Source: Streptomyces sp. DSM 15324
Lineage (GTDB): Bacteria; Actinomycetota; Actinomycetes; Streptomycetales; Streptomycetaceae
Reading direction: 5' to 3'
Assembly: GCF_001514285.1 (NCBI RefSeq)
Contig: NZ_KQ949038.1
Coordinates: 122,796-186,795 of the forward strand
DNA length: 64,000 nucleotides
The first letter of the stretch is position 1. Each line of letters begins with the position of its first letter. Under the pieces are notes generated by a model. It was not told where the DNA came from and ran no database searches. It saw only the letters and a program-made list of their open reading frames with translations. Made by a program: the position numbers and the translations under genes. Of this stretch, positions 50,865 to 60,031 are shown in pieces.

Positions 50865-51142
50865 GCTGCGACGACACTCGGGGCAGGTGCGGGACCGGCC
50901 TTGGGGCAAGGGGCAAGGACTGGAGAGGAAAGGTGTCGCGGTTTCCCGCACGACACCCGCTGCCGATCTGCGCCCTCGACGAACGCTCCGCCCACATCGC
51001 GCGCTGGACTGAGCGCCACCTCGGCGGCTGCTTCGGGGCCATGGAACAACCCGAACCCCACCGTCTGGCCAGGAGACAAGGGGTTACGGCTGTCCGGTGA
51101 CGGCGACGATTGTTCCGCGGTTCGTTGTCCCTCCTCACGGAG

Positions 51143-51463
51143 TCAGGGAGGATCGCCCCCAGCAGGATCGCCGAGATGGGCCACTGCCCAGTTTCGGAGC
51201 TCCTCCAGTGCCGGACGGATCGTCACTCCAGCTCGCGTCAAGCGATACCGCACGCGCAGCGGGGGCCCTTCCCTCACCTCGCGCACGACGAGGCCTGCCG
51301 CCGCCAGGTGGGCCAGCCAGAGGGAGAGTATTCGCCCGCTGATGCCGGGAACAGCACGGTGCAACTCGGTGAAGTGCGCGGGACCGGCGAGAAGCACGGC
51401 GATGAGCGGGCCGCTCCAGCGCTTGCCCAGCAGGTCGAAGACGCGTGTTGTGGCCGCGTCCAC
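51143..51463 (-). CDS. HxlR family winged-helix regulator
   Basis: A 106-residue HxlR-type protein: VFDLLGKRWSGPLIAVLLAG, HFTELHRAVPGISGRILSLW, GLVVREVREGPPLRVRYRLT and a short C-terminal helix. Residues match the family at most core positions. Start ATG 51463; no strong ribosome site. The usual family Cys near the N terminus is missing, so it probably does not sense by thiol oxidation. It is separated from the aldo/keto reductase by 416 bp, so its target is unclear. Confidence 0.82.
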   Translation of the reverse strand: MDAATTRVFDLLGKRWSGPLIAVLLAGPAHFTELHRAVPGISGRILSLWLAHLAAAGLVVREVREGPPLRVRYRLTRAGVTIRPALEELRNWAVAHLGDPAGGDPP

Positions 51464-51879
51464 CTGGCGGTTCTAGCGGTCCTCGCGCTGCTCTTCCGAG
51501 CTGTCGCGTCCCCTTCATGGCATCTCTCTCGCTACGTCTCGCGGTCAGGAAGCCACCGACCTGATCGAGGTCGCGGCATCGGGACCCTCTTCTTCACAAG
51601 GTGTGTCACTGGATAGGCCGGTGGCCGGCGACTTTCGCGGGGCACCTCACGGTGCCGTAGACCGGTTCGGCGGCGAGCCGCCGAACCGGTGGGCGAGGTG
51701 ACCGCGCGCCAATGCACCCTCGGCTCCTCGCGGAGGAGTCGGTCGACACGATGGGGGCTGTGACCGCTGAGGGGACCTGCCGCGGCCAGGCAGACGGCAC
51801 TGCCCCGGACCGTGCGCACGATGCGGGTCGGGAACAGCGGCGCCGACGGTATGAGGCCGCCAGTGACAGGATCCGGTGC
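51464..51879. other. Intergenic stretch with one strong hairpin
   Basis: No gene recognised. At 51661-51690 is a perfect inverted repeat: 14-bp stem ACCGGTTCGGCGGC, GA loop. It lies 190 bp after the stop of the minus-strand aldo/keto reductase and could terminate it. Confidence 0.5.
51661..51690. terminator. Strong hairpin, possible terminator
   Basis: 14-bp perfect stem with a 2-base GA loop, downstream of the minus-strand aldo/keto reductase; no T-tract. Confidence 0.5.
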
Positions 51880-52935
51880 TCAGGCCACGGGCACGGAGGG
51901 CTGGGTGACGAGGGAGGCGTCACCGCCCTGCACAGCGTTGCGGGTGCCGGCGGTCGCCTCGTGGGGCACTCCGAGGGGGATCGCGCTGACGTCGGACAGG
52001 CGGGCGTACTGCTTGGGCGTGAGCTGGACGTCCAGGGCGCCGAGGTAGTCGTCGAGCTGGGTGAGGTTGCGCGGGCCGATGATCGGGACGAACGAGGTGG
52101 ACGCCTGGGCGGCACGCTCCCGGAGCCAGGCGACCGACACCTGGGCGGGCGTCGCGCCGCTCTCCTCGGCGACGGCCAGGACGGTGTCGACGACAGCGGT
52201 CTTCTGGGCGGTGTTCTCGGTGTGAATGACCGCCTTGAGGTCGGTCAGGCGCCCCTCGGCGCTGTGACGGTACTTGCCGGTGAGCAGTCCGCCGCCGAGC
52301 GGTGACCACAGAGCGGCGCCGAGTCCCAGACTCTCCGCCATCGGCAGCAGCTCGCGGTCGGGGGTCCTCTCGATCAGGCTGTACTCGATCTGGATGCCCG
52401 CCACCGGTGCCCAGTTCTTCAGGTCCGCGAGGGTGGCGGCGCGGGAGACGCGCCAGGCGGGGAAGTTGGACAGGGCGGCGTGGAGGATCTTCCCGGAGCT
52501 GACCATGTCGTCCAGCCCGCGCAGGATCTCCTCCATGGGTGTGAGGTCGTCGGGGAAGTGGACCCAGAACAGGTCGACGTAGTCGGTGCCGAGGCGCTTG
52601 AGGCTCGCCTCCAGCGAAGCGACCATGTTCTTGCGGCTGTTGCCGGTCGTGGAGATGCCGGGCCGAGGGCCGGATCCGTTGGTGAACTTGGTGGCCAGGA
52701 CGAAGTGGTCCCGGTCGGCCGCTATGAACTTGCCCAGCAGCTCTTCCGACTCGCCGAACTGGTAGGCGTCCGCTGTGTCGAGGAACGTCCCGCCGGCCTC
52801 GGCGAACCTGTCGAACATCCGGCGCGCCTCGTCGGGTTCGGCACCGGCGCCCCAGCCGGTGCCGAAGTTTCCCGTGCCGAGCGCGTACTCGGAGACGCGC
52901 AGTCCGGTCCGTCGTCCGAAGGTCGTGTAGCGCAT
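51880..52935 (-). CDS. Aldo/keto reductase
   Basis: A 351-residue aldo/keto reductase. FLDTADAYQFGESEELLGKF carries the catalytic Asp and Tyr, ATKFTNGSG the Lys, and DYVDLFWVHFPD the His; the C-terminal FVPIIGPRNLTQLDDYLGAL binds the NADPH phosphate. The layout is that of the AKR11/YajO-like or Kv-beta-type reductases. The ATG at 52935 follows AAGGAG. It is divergent from a TetR gene with an inverted repeat between them, an arrangement typical of stress-inducible AKRs. Confidence 0.92.
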   Translation of the reverse strand: MRYTTFGRRTGLRVSEYALGTGNFGTGWGAGAEPDEARRMFDRFAEAGGTFLDTADAYQFGESEELLGKFIAADRDHFVLATKFTNGSGPRPGISTTGNSRKNMVASLEASLKRLGTDYVDLFWVHFPDDLTPMEEILRGLDDMVSSGKILHAALSNFPAWRVSRAATLADLKNWAPVAGIQIEYSLIERTPDRELLPMAESLGLGAALWSPLGGGLLTGKYRHSAEGRLTDLKAVIHTENTAQKTAVVDTVLAVAEESGATPAQVSVAWLRERAAQASTSFVPIIGPRNLTQLDDYLGALDVQLTPKQYARLSDVSAIPLGVPHEATAGTRNAVQGGDASLVTQPSVPVA

Positions 52936-53062
52936 CAGATCTCCTTGGTGCTGATTTCGCATCGGTGAGCGGGGCAGCGCGTGAGGGGGCGCGGAGCGCG
53001 CTTGAAACAGGTGTGGTGCCGACGAACCACCCATCCGCGAGCAGCGCGATGCGGACATGGCT

Positions 53063-53086
53063 AAGTAAGAAGGTCGGTCTACTTAA
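53063..53086. promoter_or_regulatory. Inverted repeat TAAGTA-N12-TACTTA
   Basis: A dyad between the divergent aldo/keto reductase and TetR genes. The N12 centre also contains GGTCGGTC. A similar TCCTTAAGG dyad lies at 53131-53139 just before the TetR start. Probable TetR operators. Confidence 0.5.
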
Positions 53087-53141
53087 GCCCACCGTAGCCG
53101 CCTCCGGCGGGCTATGTAAAACGCTCGGTATCCTTAAGGGT

Positions 53142-53753
53142 GTGACCGAATCTTCCCCTGTACGTCGCCGTCGTGGGCGCGGCGCTCGCGAGCGGATCCT
53201 CAAAGCGGCGACCCAGCTGTTCACGGCGCAGGGGATCAACGCGACCGGGATGGACCAGCTCTCCACCGTCGCCGAAGTGTCGAAACGCACCCTCTACACG
53301 CACTTCCCCAGCAAGGACGAACTCGTCGCCGCGTACCTGCAGTCACTGGTGGACGATCTCCTACCCGTCGCCCCGTCACCCACCCGGCTGACACCGAGCC
53401 CGCGCGAGCGGCTCCTCGCCGTCTTCGACTGGAAACTCCCGGACGCCACCGCCCCGTTCCGGGGATGCCCGTTCCTGAATGTCAGCGTCGAAGTTCCGGA
53501 CCCCGGGCATCCCGTCCGTCAGCTGGCCGCAGCGCACAAGAGGGAGTTTGCCCACCGCCTCACGGACCTCGCTCGCGAGGCAGGGGCGGCGGACCCGGAA
53601 ACCCTCGGTGAGCAACTGGCCCTGCTCTTCGACGGCGCGGCCGCCCGTGGCACCGCACTCAACAGCAGCAACACCGGCGCGTGCGCACGATCCATCGCAG
53701 AATCGCTGATCGATGCCGCCCTCGCCGACGCCGGCCCGGCACTGCCGGGATGA
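53142..53753 (+). CDS. TetR/AcrR family transcriptional regulator
   Basis: A 203-residue TetR repressor: RERILKAATQLFTAQGINAT, then QLSTVAEVSKRTLYTHFPSK as the helix-turn-helix, and the C-terminal CPFLNVSVEVPDPGHPVRQL with AAAHKREFAHRL, a wording common to regulators next to reductases. The GTG at 53142 is taken because the longer open frame runs through the divergent promoter; there is no usable ribosome site, so it may be leaderless. Confidence 0.88.
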   Translation: MTESSPVRRRRGRGARERILKAATQLFTAQGINATGMDQLSTVAEVSKRTLYTHFPSKDELVAAYLQSLVDDLLPVAPSPTRLTPSPRERLLAVFDWKLPDATAPFRGCPFLNVSVEVPDPGHPVRQLAAAHKREFAHRLTDLAREAGAADPETLGEQLALLFDGAAARGTALNSSNTGACARSIAESLIDAALADAGPALPG

Positions 53754-53828
53754 AGGCGGGCAACCTCCCGCACGAAGCCGTCACCCCCCGTGGCGAAACC
53801 ATCCACGTCATGCCGGGTCGCCGCCGGT

Positions 53829-54026
53829 TCAGCGACCCAGGCCGAGGTCCTTGACGAACACCCCCTCAGCGAGCAGCAGACGGGCCAGGTTGCTCCCGGT
53901 CGGCCGGGCCCGGTAGGCGCGCAGGTTCTGCGCACAGGTCTGAAGGTCGGAGATGAGCGTGAGCGCGTGGTAGAGCGTGAAGACCACCGCAGCGGGGCCG
54001 AGTGCCACAGCTGACCTTTTCGGCAT
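53829..54026 (-). CDS. Small hydrophobic protein of unknown function
   Basis: A 65-residue protein starting MPKRSAVALGPAAVVFTLYH, with a hydrophobic stretch at residues ~5-20 that may be membrane-inserted, then a helical, basic part (ISDLQTCAQNLRAYRARPTG, with one Cys). Ribosome site GGAAGG 9 bases before the ATG at 54026; the frame is open to 54101. I do not recognise the family. It stands alone between the TetR and the HTH gene and is only moderately supported. Confidence 0.5.
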   Translation of the reverse strand: MPKRSAVALGPAAVVFTLYHALTLISDLQTCAQNLRAYRARPTGSNLARLLLAEGVFVKDLGLGR

Positions 54027-54145
54027 AGTCGTGTCCCTTCCAATGACCTGAACCGCCCCAAGCGGCGGTTCTACTTCACTATCTGACATGTGAGGCGGCA
54101 CCGGAAACCGCCAAGGAAGGCCAATCGCGTGTAATCTCCATAGGT

Positions 54146-55033
54146 GTGAGCAGCATCAGCGGACCAGCAACGATCGACCAGCTCGTCCAGGACGCGGCCA
54201 GCCACAACCACACCGTCACCGCCCGGCTGATCCGCGACTGGACTGAGAAGGGCCTGCTCGACTACCCGCAGCGCCGCCCGGCCGGCAAGGGCCACGGCTC
54301 ACACCCGGCCCTATACGACGAGAAGCAGCGCTATCTCCTGCTCACGCTGCTCCACCATCGCAAGCAGGGCGCCGGCATCCGTACCCTCACGCAGATCCCC
54401 GTCGGGATCTGGATCTACTGGGGAGACGACTTCGTTCCCCTGCGCCAGGTCCGCGTCGCCATGGCGACCTGGATCGGCGACCCGAGAGTCAGCCTGCGCC
54501 GGGCGCGCCAGATCGCCCGCACCATCCTGCAGCAGATGGACCACCCGGCCGCCGCACCGGCCGCCCGCAAGGCGCTGCTGGACATGCTCGCGCAGGCCGC
54601 CTACACGGGACGCGTTGACCTCACGGCTCTGGAATCCGCAGCTCGAGCCGTCTTCGAACCCGGCTTCAGCCCGCTCCACCGCGCTGTCGGCCACCTCAGC
54701 GCACCACTCACCGTCGACTCCCAGATCGGCATCATCGACGCCCGCCTGCAGGCGATCGCAAAGCTCACCACGGACCAGTTCAGCGACGACGACTTCCGCA
54801 ACGCCCGGCACGCCCACCTTCTGGGCTACGCGCAGTACGTACGAGACCAGCCCTTCCTCGCCACCCAGGAACCGGCCGACCACCCCGGCCTGTACGAGCC
54901 GGTCACCGCCGAGAGCACCCTGAACCAGTCCTGCGATCACCTGCTCACCGCTCTCGGCCTCGGCATCATCCACCCGGAGCGGACCACCGAGTTCACCCGG
55001 CTGCCCGCTCCCCGCATCACTTTCCGCGCATAG
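54146..55033 (+). CDS. MerR-like helix-turn-helix protein
   Basis: A 295-residue protein with an N-terminal MerR-like winged helix: TIDQLVQDAASHNHTVTARL followed by IRDWTEKGLLDYPQRRP and GSHPALYDEKQRYLLLTLLH. The remainder is all-helical, with RQIARTILQQMDHP and a long C-terminal helical part. It has no metal-binding Cys, so it is not a metal sensor. Start GTG 54146. It is only likely a regulator; partner and target are unknown. The LuxR-type gene downstream reads in the same direction after about 400 bp. Confidence 0.7.
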   Translation: MSSISGPATIDQLVQDAASHNHTVTARLIRDWTEKGLLDYPQRRPAGKGHGSHPALYDEKQRYLLLTLLHHRKQGAGIRTLTQIPVGIWIYWGDDFVPLRQVRVAMATWIGDPRVSLRRARQIARTILQQMDHPAAAPAARKALLDMLAQAAYTGRVDLTALESAARAVFEPGFSPLHRAVGHLSAPLTVDSQIGIIDARLQAIAKLTTDQFSDDDFRNARHAHLLGYAQYVRDQPFLATQEPADHPGLYEPVTAESTLNQSCDHLLTALGLGIIHPERTTEFTRLPAPRITFRA

Positions 55034-55439
55034 ACGCCTCCGCGTGATCCTGTCGGGGATCTTGACGCTTTCCGATGCCACAGCATGACCAACGGGGCAT
55101 GCTCGTGGCTGCCGCGCCGACCACCACAGGTGAGCTTGTTCCGCTTTGACGGACACCATCGGTGTGGTGGTCCGGCCCTGACCGCGGAGATCGGCCGACG
55201 CAGGGGCTGACCGAATTCGCCCTGGGGCACGCTGCGATCCGGCGGGTACTTGGCGGTACACCCAGGCCTGCCGCCGCTCCCGCTTGATACCTTTCGGTGG
55301 CATAGATGCGACTGTGCCCCTTCCGCTCCTCCGTTCTTCCGCGTGCCGCGCACCGAAGCCGTCACCGTTGACATCCCCGCGCCGGCCACGGGGCTGGGGC
55401 ACGAAGGACGCGTGCGAGCCGTTGAAGGCGAGAAGGAAC
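55034..55439. other. Intergenic stretch before the LuxR-type regulator
   Basis: No separate gene seen. The reading frame of the LuxR-type gene stays open from 55284, with a TTG there and a GTG at 55314, so part of this stretch may be coding if translation starts further upstream. Confidence 0.4.
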
Positions 55440-57704
55440 TTGACCGTCCACACATCAGCGCTGGGGATTCTGCCCGTCGCCCTCACCACGTTTGTGGGCA
55501 GGCGCCAAGACCTGGCCGAAGTGCGCCGCCAGCTGGGGACGACGCGGCTGCTGACACTCACCGGTACGGGCGGGGTGGGCAAGACACGGCTGGCGCTCGA
55601 GGTGGCCGCCGCGTCGGCAGCGGATTTCGCGGACGGGGTGTGGCTGGTGGATCTGGCGCCGGTGCGGGACCCGTCGTTCACGGCGAACGCGACGGCGACC
55701 GCGCTGGGCATGCCGGACCTGGGCATCAGACCGGTCGCCGAGCAGCTCGCCGCCTTTCTGGCCCACCGCGCTGCGCTGATCGTGCTGGACAACTGCGAGC
55801 ATCTCGTCGATGCCTGCGCCGAGCTGGCACACGCCCTGTTGTCGGCTTCTCCCGGGCTGCGCATCCTCACGACGAGCCGCCAGGCGCTGGGAATCTACGG
55901 CGAGCACGTCTTCACCGTTGCTCCGCTGGCGCCGGATGACGCGGTGGAACTGCTGGGGGACCGCACCACCGCCGTGCGCCCGGAATTCCGGATCACCGAC
56001 GGCAACCGCGCCCAGCTCCTCCACCTGTGCGCCGGCCTGGACGAGCTACCGCTGGCCATCGAACTGGCCGCGTCCCGGCTGCGGACCCTGACCGTCGAGG
56101 AGGCCGTGAACCGGCTGGAGGACCGCTTCGGGCTGCTCGCGAGCGGCAGCCGGGTCGCCCGCCCGCACCAGCGGACACTCCGCGGGCTGATCGACTGGAG
56201 CCACGACCTGTGCACGCCCGCCGAGCGGCTGCTGTGGAACCGGCTGTCCGTCTTCGCCGACGACTTCAGCCTGGACGCGGCCGAGGCCGTCTGCGAGGGC
56301 GACGGCATCGACCGGGCCGAGGTGCTCGGTCTCCTCGACCGACTGGTCGTGCAGTCCATCGTTCTGCCCTGCGAACGCGAGGGACTGATGCGCTACCGGC
56401 TGCTGGAGACCATCCGCCGGTATGGGCGGGAGCGGCTCGCCGAGTCCGGCGAGGAGCGGCGGATGCGGCAACGCCACCACGCTTTCTACCTCGCCCTCGC
56501 CGAGCGCATCGCCGAGGGCTGGTACGGCCCCGGCCAGCGGGAAAGCCTGGCCCGGCTGCGTGCCGAGCATGCCAACCTGCGCGCGGCGCTGGGCCGGGGC
56601 GATGACCCGCAGGCAACCCTGGCACTGGCCGCCGCGCTGCGCTTCCACTGGTGCGAGGGCGGATTCCTCGGTGAGGGACGCCGCTGGCTCGAACCGGCGC
56701 TCGCCGCCGCACCCGAACCCACGCCGGCCCGGGCCAGGGCGCTGTGGGTCACCGCCTGGACAGCGGTGTTGCAGCACGATCACGCTACGGCGTACCGGTT
56801 GCTGGACGAGGCCGCGGAGCTGGGCGAGCGGCTGGCCGACCGCGTGGTGCTGGCCCACGTCCAGAACCTGCGGGGCACGCTGGCGTTGTTCAGCGGCCGG
56901 CTGGTGGAGGCCGTGTCCTTGTCGGAGGAAGCTGTGGCCGCCCACAGGGGGACAAGCGAGGAGATCGGGGCAGTCTACGCGCTGATCGTCATGGCCACCG
57001 CCCAGTCCCACCTCGGGGATCCGCGCACCACGCAGACCTGCAGGCAGGCGGTCGCCCTCGCCGAGGCGCATGACGAGCGGCTGGTCCGGGCGCATGCGCA
57101 GTGGACTCTCGGCTACGACGCCTGGATGCGCCGTGACCTGCCGGAGGCCACGGTCATGATCCGGGCCGCCCTGGAGAACGAGCAGGGCTTCAACGACTAC
57201 CTCAGGGTCGCGCTGATGCTGGAGCAGCTCGCCTGGATAACCGCCGCGGGCCGCGACCCCCAGCGCGCGGGGATACTCATGGGCGCCGCGCGTGTCCTGT
57301 GGCGGGACACCGACACCAACATCTCCGTGTTCGGACCGCACATGGTCGACCAGCACGCCGAGTGCGAGAAGGAAGTCCTACAGGTCCTGAGCCCGGCGGC
57401 GTACGAGAACGCCCTCGCGGAGGGCGCGCGCCTCCGCGGCCCCGACGAGGCCATCGCCTACGCCCTGCGCACCGGATCAGAGCCGGCCGGCGCAGTCCCC
57501 GCCCCGAGCCCGCTGACCCCTCGCGAGCAGGAAGTGGCCGCACTCGTGGCCGAGGGCATGAGCAACCGGCAGATCGCCTCCACGCTCGGACGCTCCCCGC
57601 GCACGGTCCACGGTCACGTCGAGAACATCCTGGCCAAGCTCGGCTTCGGCTCCCGCGCCCGGATCGCGTCCTGGTGGACAGCGAACCAGGCACCCACCCC
57701 GTAG
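55440..57704 (+). CDS. LuxR family regulator with AAA-type ATPase domain
   Basis: A large (754-residue) STAND-type regulator. Residues ~10-270 are a nucleotide-binding domain: Walker A LTGTGGVGKTRLAL near residue 30, Walker B ALIVLDNCEHL near 110, RILTTSRQALG, and the DELPLAIELAASRL helix region. Helical repeats follow, and the last 70 residues form a LuxR-type helix-turn-helix (LTPREQEVAALVAEGMSNRQ, IASTLGRSPRTVHGHVENIL). The start is uncertain: TTG at 55440 lies directly before the domain but its ribosome site is too close, and GTG 55314 or TTG 55284 are possible. A relic of the same family lies at 40930. Confidence 0.85.
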   Translation: MTVHTSALGILPVALTTFVGRRQDLAEVRRQLGTTRLLTLTGTGGVGKTRLALEVAAASAADFADGVWLVDLAPVRDPSFTANATATALGMPDLGIRPVAEQLAAFLAHRAALIVLDNCEHLVDACAELAHALLSASPGLRILTTSRQALGIYGEHVFTVAPLAPDDAVELLGDRTTAVRPEFRITDGNRAQLLHLCAGLDELPLAIELAASRLRTLTVEEAVNRLEDRFGLLASGSRVARPHQRTLRGLIDWSHDLCTPAERLLWNRLSVFADDFSLDAAEAVCEGDGIDRAEVLGLLDRLVVQSIVLPCEREGLMRYRLLETIRRYGRERLAESGEERRMRQRHHAFYLALAERIAEGWYGPGQRESLARLRAEHANLRAALGRGDDPQATLALAAALRFHWCEGGFLGEGRRWLEPALAAAPEPTPARARALWVTAWTAVLQHDHATAYRLLDEAAELGERLADRVVLAHVQNLRGTLALFSGRLVEAVSLSEEAVAAHRGTSEEIGAVYALIVMATAQSHLGDPRTTQTCRQAVALAEAHDERLVRAHAQWTLGYDAWMRRDLPEATVMIRAALENEQGFNDYLRVALMLEQLAWITAAGRDPQRAGILMGAARVLWRDTDTNISVFGPHMVDQHAECEKEVLQVLSPAAYENALAEGARLRGPDEAIAYALRTGSEPAGAVPAPSPLTPREQEVAALVAEGMSNRQIASTLGRSPRTVHGHVENILAKLGFGSRARIASWWTANQAPTP

Positions 57705-58047
57705 GACAACCCCGTAGAAATACCCGGGCCCGGAACGGGGCCCCGGGCCCGTACAAGTACCCATGGCCCCGGGGCGGCCCCCTCGCCGAGTCTTTGGCAT
57801 GACATACACCAAGGCCCGCCGTCCTGCGCCGCTGCCTTCAGGCCTGCGCCCAGGCGGGCGCCCCCGTTCCCCGACACCCCACGGCGACGGCCGGCAACCG
57901 GCTCCGTGACGGGAGAGCGCCGACCGATGTCAGTTGCTTCTGTTCCTGCCGCACACGGCACCTGGGGCATGAAGGTCACCGTCAGAAACGGCAGCCGCCG
58001 CGCACCGCAATCGAATCAATACGTCGCTCAGACCTGAAGGAGCTCCT
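57705..58047. other. Intergenic stretch with terminator
   Basis: Contains the hairpin at 57725 and the promoter region of the next gene, with AAGGAG 7 bases before its ATG. No further gene seen. Confidence 0.5.
57725..57751 (+). terminator. Terminator after the LuxR-type gene
   Basis: A 9-bp stem CGGGCCCGG/CCGGGCCCG with a 9-base loop, 21 bp after the stop. Confidence 0.6.
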
Positions 58048-58719
58048 ATGACGACAGAGATGCAGGGTGGACCATCCCGAAGGTCATTTCTCGCCGCTCT
58101 TACGGCCGCGGGTGTAGTGGCCGGTGGCGGTCTGGGCCTGATGGTTGCCGCCGCCCCCATGGCAAGCGCCGCGACCGGTGCGGACGTCGAGTGGCGGATC
58201 ACCGGTGAGCCCGAGGAAGACAGGCTCGGCTACGCCAGAATGCTCCTCGACGTCACGACGGCAATCGCCGACCACCGGATCAGACTATGGGACCAGGGCA
58301 ACGCCGGCGCCTCCATGGGGTACCCCGTCGACGTGACCCAGAGCACCGGGACCAGCTCGTACATCACCGTCGATCTGCACGGCGAGGGGGACAGGCCCGA
58401 GTTCATCCGGCTGATCCTGCGCCGGTCGGACGCCTACCTCATGGGCTGGTTCCAGGGTACCGAGGACGGTGCCGGAGTCGTGCGGCTCGGCGACTTCTTC
58501 CCGCTGGAGGCCGGCCTGCCTGACCAACGGTCAGGGCGGGATACCACAAGGCCGGCCAGCCGGGACTCTCGGCCAGACCGACCAGGGCAGCACTACGAAT
58601 CCCCGGTACAACACGCTCGCCGGATACGACGCTCTGAGGGGACAAGGCGCCACCCGCGACGGCATGCAGATCAGTGCCGCCAGCCTCAGCGACGCCGTGC
58701 TGAGGCTCCAGGCAGGTGA
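58048..58719 (+). CDS. Tat-exported ribosome-inactivating protein, N-terminal part (frameshifted gene, 5' ORF)
   Basis: The first part of a large gene. Residues 1-45 are a Tat signal peptide (PSRRSFLAALTAAG, hydrophobic core, ASA). The mature part starts a ribosome-inactivating (rRNA N-glycosidase) fold: SSYITVDLHG, then DAYLMGWFQG at the place of the first active-site Tyr. From about 58520 on, this frame becomes Arg-rich nonsense (DTTRPASRDSRPDRPG) and ends at 58719, while the next frame carries the rest of the fold. So a single base difference separates the two; the gene is either broken or the base call is wrong. ATG 58048 follows AAGGAG. Confidence 0.75.
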   Translation: MTTEMQGGPSRRSFLAALTAAGVVAGGGLGLMVAAAPMASAATGADVEWRITGEPEEDRLGYARMLLDVTTAIADHRIRLWDQGNAGASMGYPVDVTQSTGTSSYITVDLHGEGDRPEFIRLILRRSDAYLMGWFQGTEDGAGVVRLGDFFPLEAGLPDQRSGRDTTRPASRDSRPDRPGQHYESPVQHARRIRRSEGTRRHPRRHADQCRQPQRRRAEAPGR

Positions 58720-60031
58720 CAGCAATCTCGCCGGTTACGTCAGGGTCGTGGCGTCGGCGATCCTTCAGATGATCGTGGGGGTCTCCGAAGCCGCTCGGTT
58801 CCGCAGGCAGAGGGAGGCGACCCTGGAGGCGTTCCGAACAGGACAGGCGTACCAGGTCACCTCGCAGCAGCAGGAGCAGCACAACAACTGGTCCCGGATG
58901 AGCTCCGCGCTTCTGGAAGGCTTCCTGAGCGGGTCTCCGGAACTCACTCAGGCATTGGTGCTCGGTGCGACCGTCTACCGCCTCGCAAGCGAGCTCGCGC
59001 GGGAACTCAACCTGGCCTACCACTCGGGCAAGAACACCTACAGCAACCCGAAGAGCCACAGGGACGAACTCCTCGAGGGCGGCACACTGCTCGTCGCGGC
59101 CACGGGCGCCGGTGACTACTGGACCGTACAGGAGGCGATCGACGCCGTTCCCCGGACAGGCGCGGACACCATCGTCATCGACAACGGCGTCTACCACGAG
59201 GTCATCAGCGTCCCGAAGGACAGGATCGGGCTGACGATCGATGCCGTCTCCGACATCCCCGAGATGGTCGTCATCCACAACACCAGGTGCCACGGGATGA
59301 TCGACCCCGCGACCGGCGCGAAATACGGCACCCAGGGCAGCGCCGTGGCCACCTTCAGGGCGCCCAACCTGACCATCCGCAACCTCACGATCTCCAACAC
59401 CTTCGACAGCGCCGCTCACCCGGAGATCAGCCCGTACGAGACCCAGGCCGTCGCGGTCGCCGCCATGGGCGACCGGCAGGTGTTCGACAACGTCTCGATG
59501 CTGAGCCATCAGGACACCCTGCTCGTCAAGGGGGAGACGCCCACCACCCAGGCCCGGCAGTACTTCCACGGCTGCTTCATCCGGGGCGACGTGGACTTCA
59601 TCTTCGGCAACGCCACCGCCGTGATCGACCGGTGCAACATTCAGATGCTCGCATGGCCCGGCGGCACGGTGCTGGCGCCGAACACCGACTACCGTAAGAA
59701 GTACGGGATCCTCATCACCGACAGCTCCATCAACTCCCTCGCGTCGGCGAGGACGATGTACCTCGGCCGGCCGTGGCACAACGCTCCGGAAGTCAGCCCC
59801 CAGGCAGTGGTTCGCAATACGCAGGTGGCCTCGGTCGTGACGGAAACGCATCCCTGGACCGACATGACGCCCGACTACTCCTGGTCGTCGGCCCGATTCA
59901 AGGAGTACAAGAACACCGGTCCCGGAGCCGGCGTCGGTGCCAACGCACCGCAGCTGACCGACGCCCAGGCCCTTGAGTACACAGTTCAGAAGTACCTGGC
60001 CGGCACCGACGGATGGAACCCGACCTTCTGA
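58469..60031 (+). CDS. Ribosome-inactivating protein C-terminal part fused to pectin methylesterase (3' ORF)
   Basis: The meaningful sequence begins at about 58520 and reads on from the preceding frame: NTLAGYDALRGQGATRDGMQ and the active-site helix MIVGVSEAARF, whose Glu and Arg are the catalytic pair, then NNWSRMSSAL, the family Trp. From about 59080 a pectin methylesterase domain follows: YWTVQEAIDAVP, GVYHEVI, QAVAVAAM, SHQDTLLVKG, GDVDFIFGNA and YLGRPW, so both catalytic Asp and the Arg/Trp of the active site are present. It would remove methyl groups from pectin while the first domain depurinates ribosomal RNA. The fusion suggests a secreted factor acting on plants, which is inference. 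Confidence 0.82.
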   Translation: MPESCGSATSSRWRPACLTNGQGGIPQGRPAGTLGQTDQGSTTNPRYNTLAGYDALRGQGATRDGMQISAASLSDAVLRLQAGDSNLAGYVRVVASAILQMIVGVSEAARFRRQREATLEAFRTGQAYQVTSQQQEQHNNWSRMSSALLEGFLSGSPELTQALVLGATVYRLASELARELNLAYHSGKNTYSNPKSHRDELLEGGTLLVAATGAGDYWTVQEAIDAVPRTGADTIVIDNGVYHEVISVPKDRIGLTIDAVSDIPEMVVIHNTRCHGMIDPATGAKYGTQGSAVATFRAPNLTIRNLTISNTFDSAAHPEISPYETQAVAVAAMGDRQVFDNVSMLSHQDTLLVKGETPTTQARQYFHGCFIRGDVDFIFGNATAVIDRCNIQMLAWPGGTVLAPNTDYRKKYGILITDSSINSLASARTMYLGRPWHNAPEVSPQAVVRNTQVASVVTETHPWTDMTPDYSWSSARFKEYKNTGPGAGVGANAPQLTDAQALEYTVQKYLAGTDGWNPTF

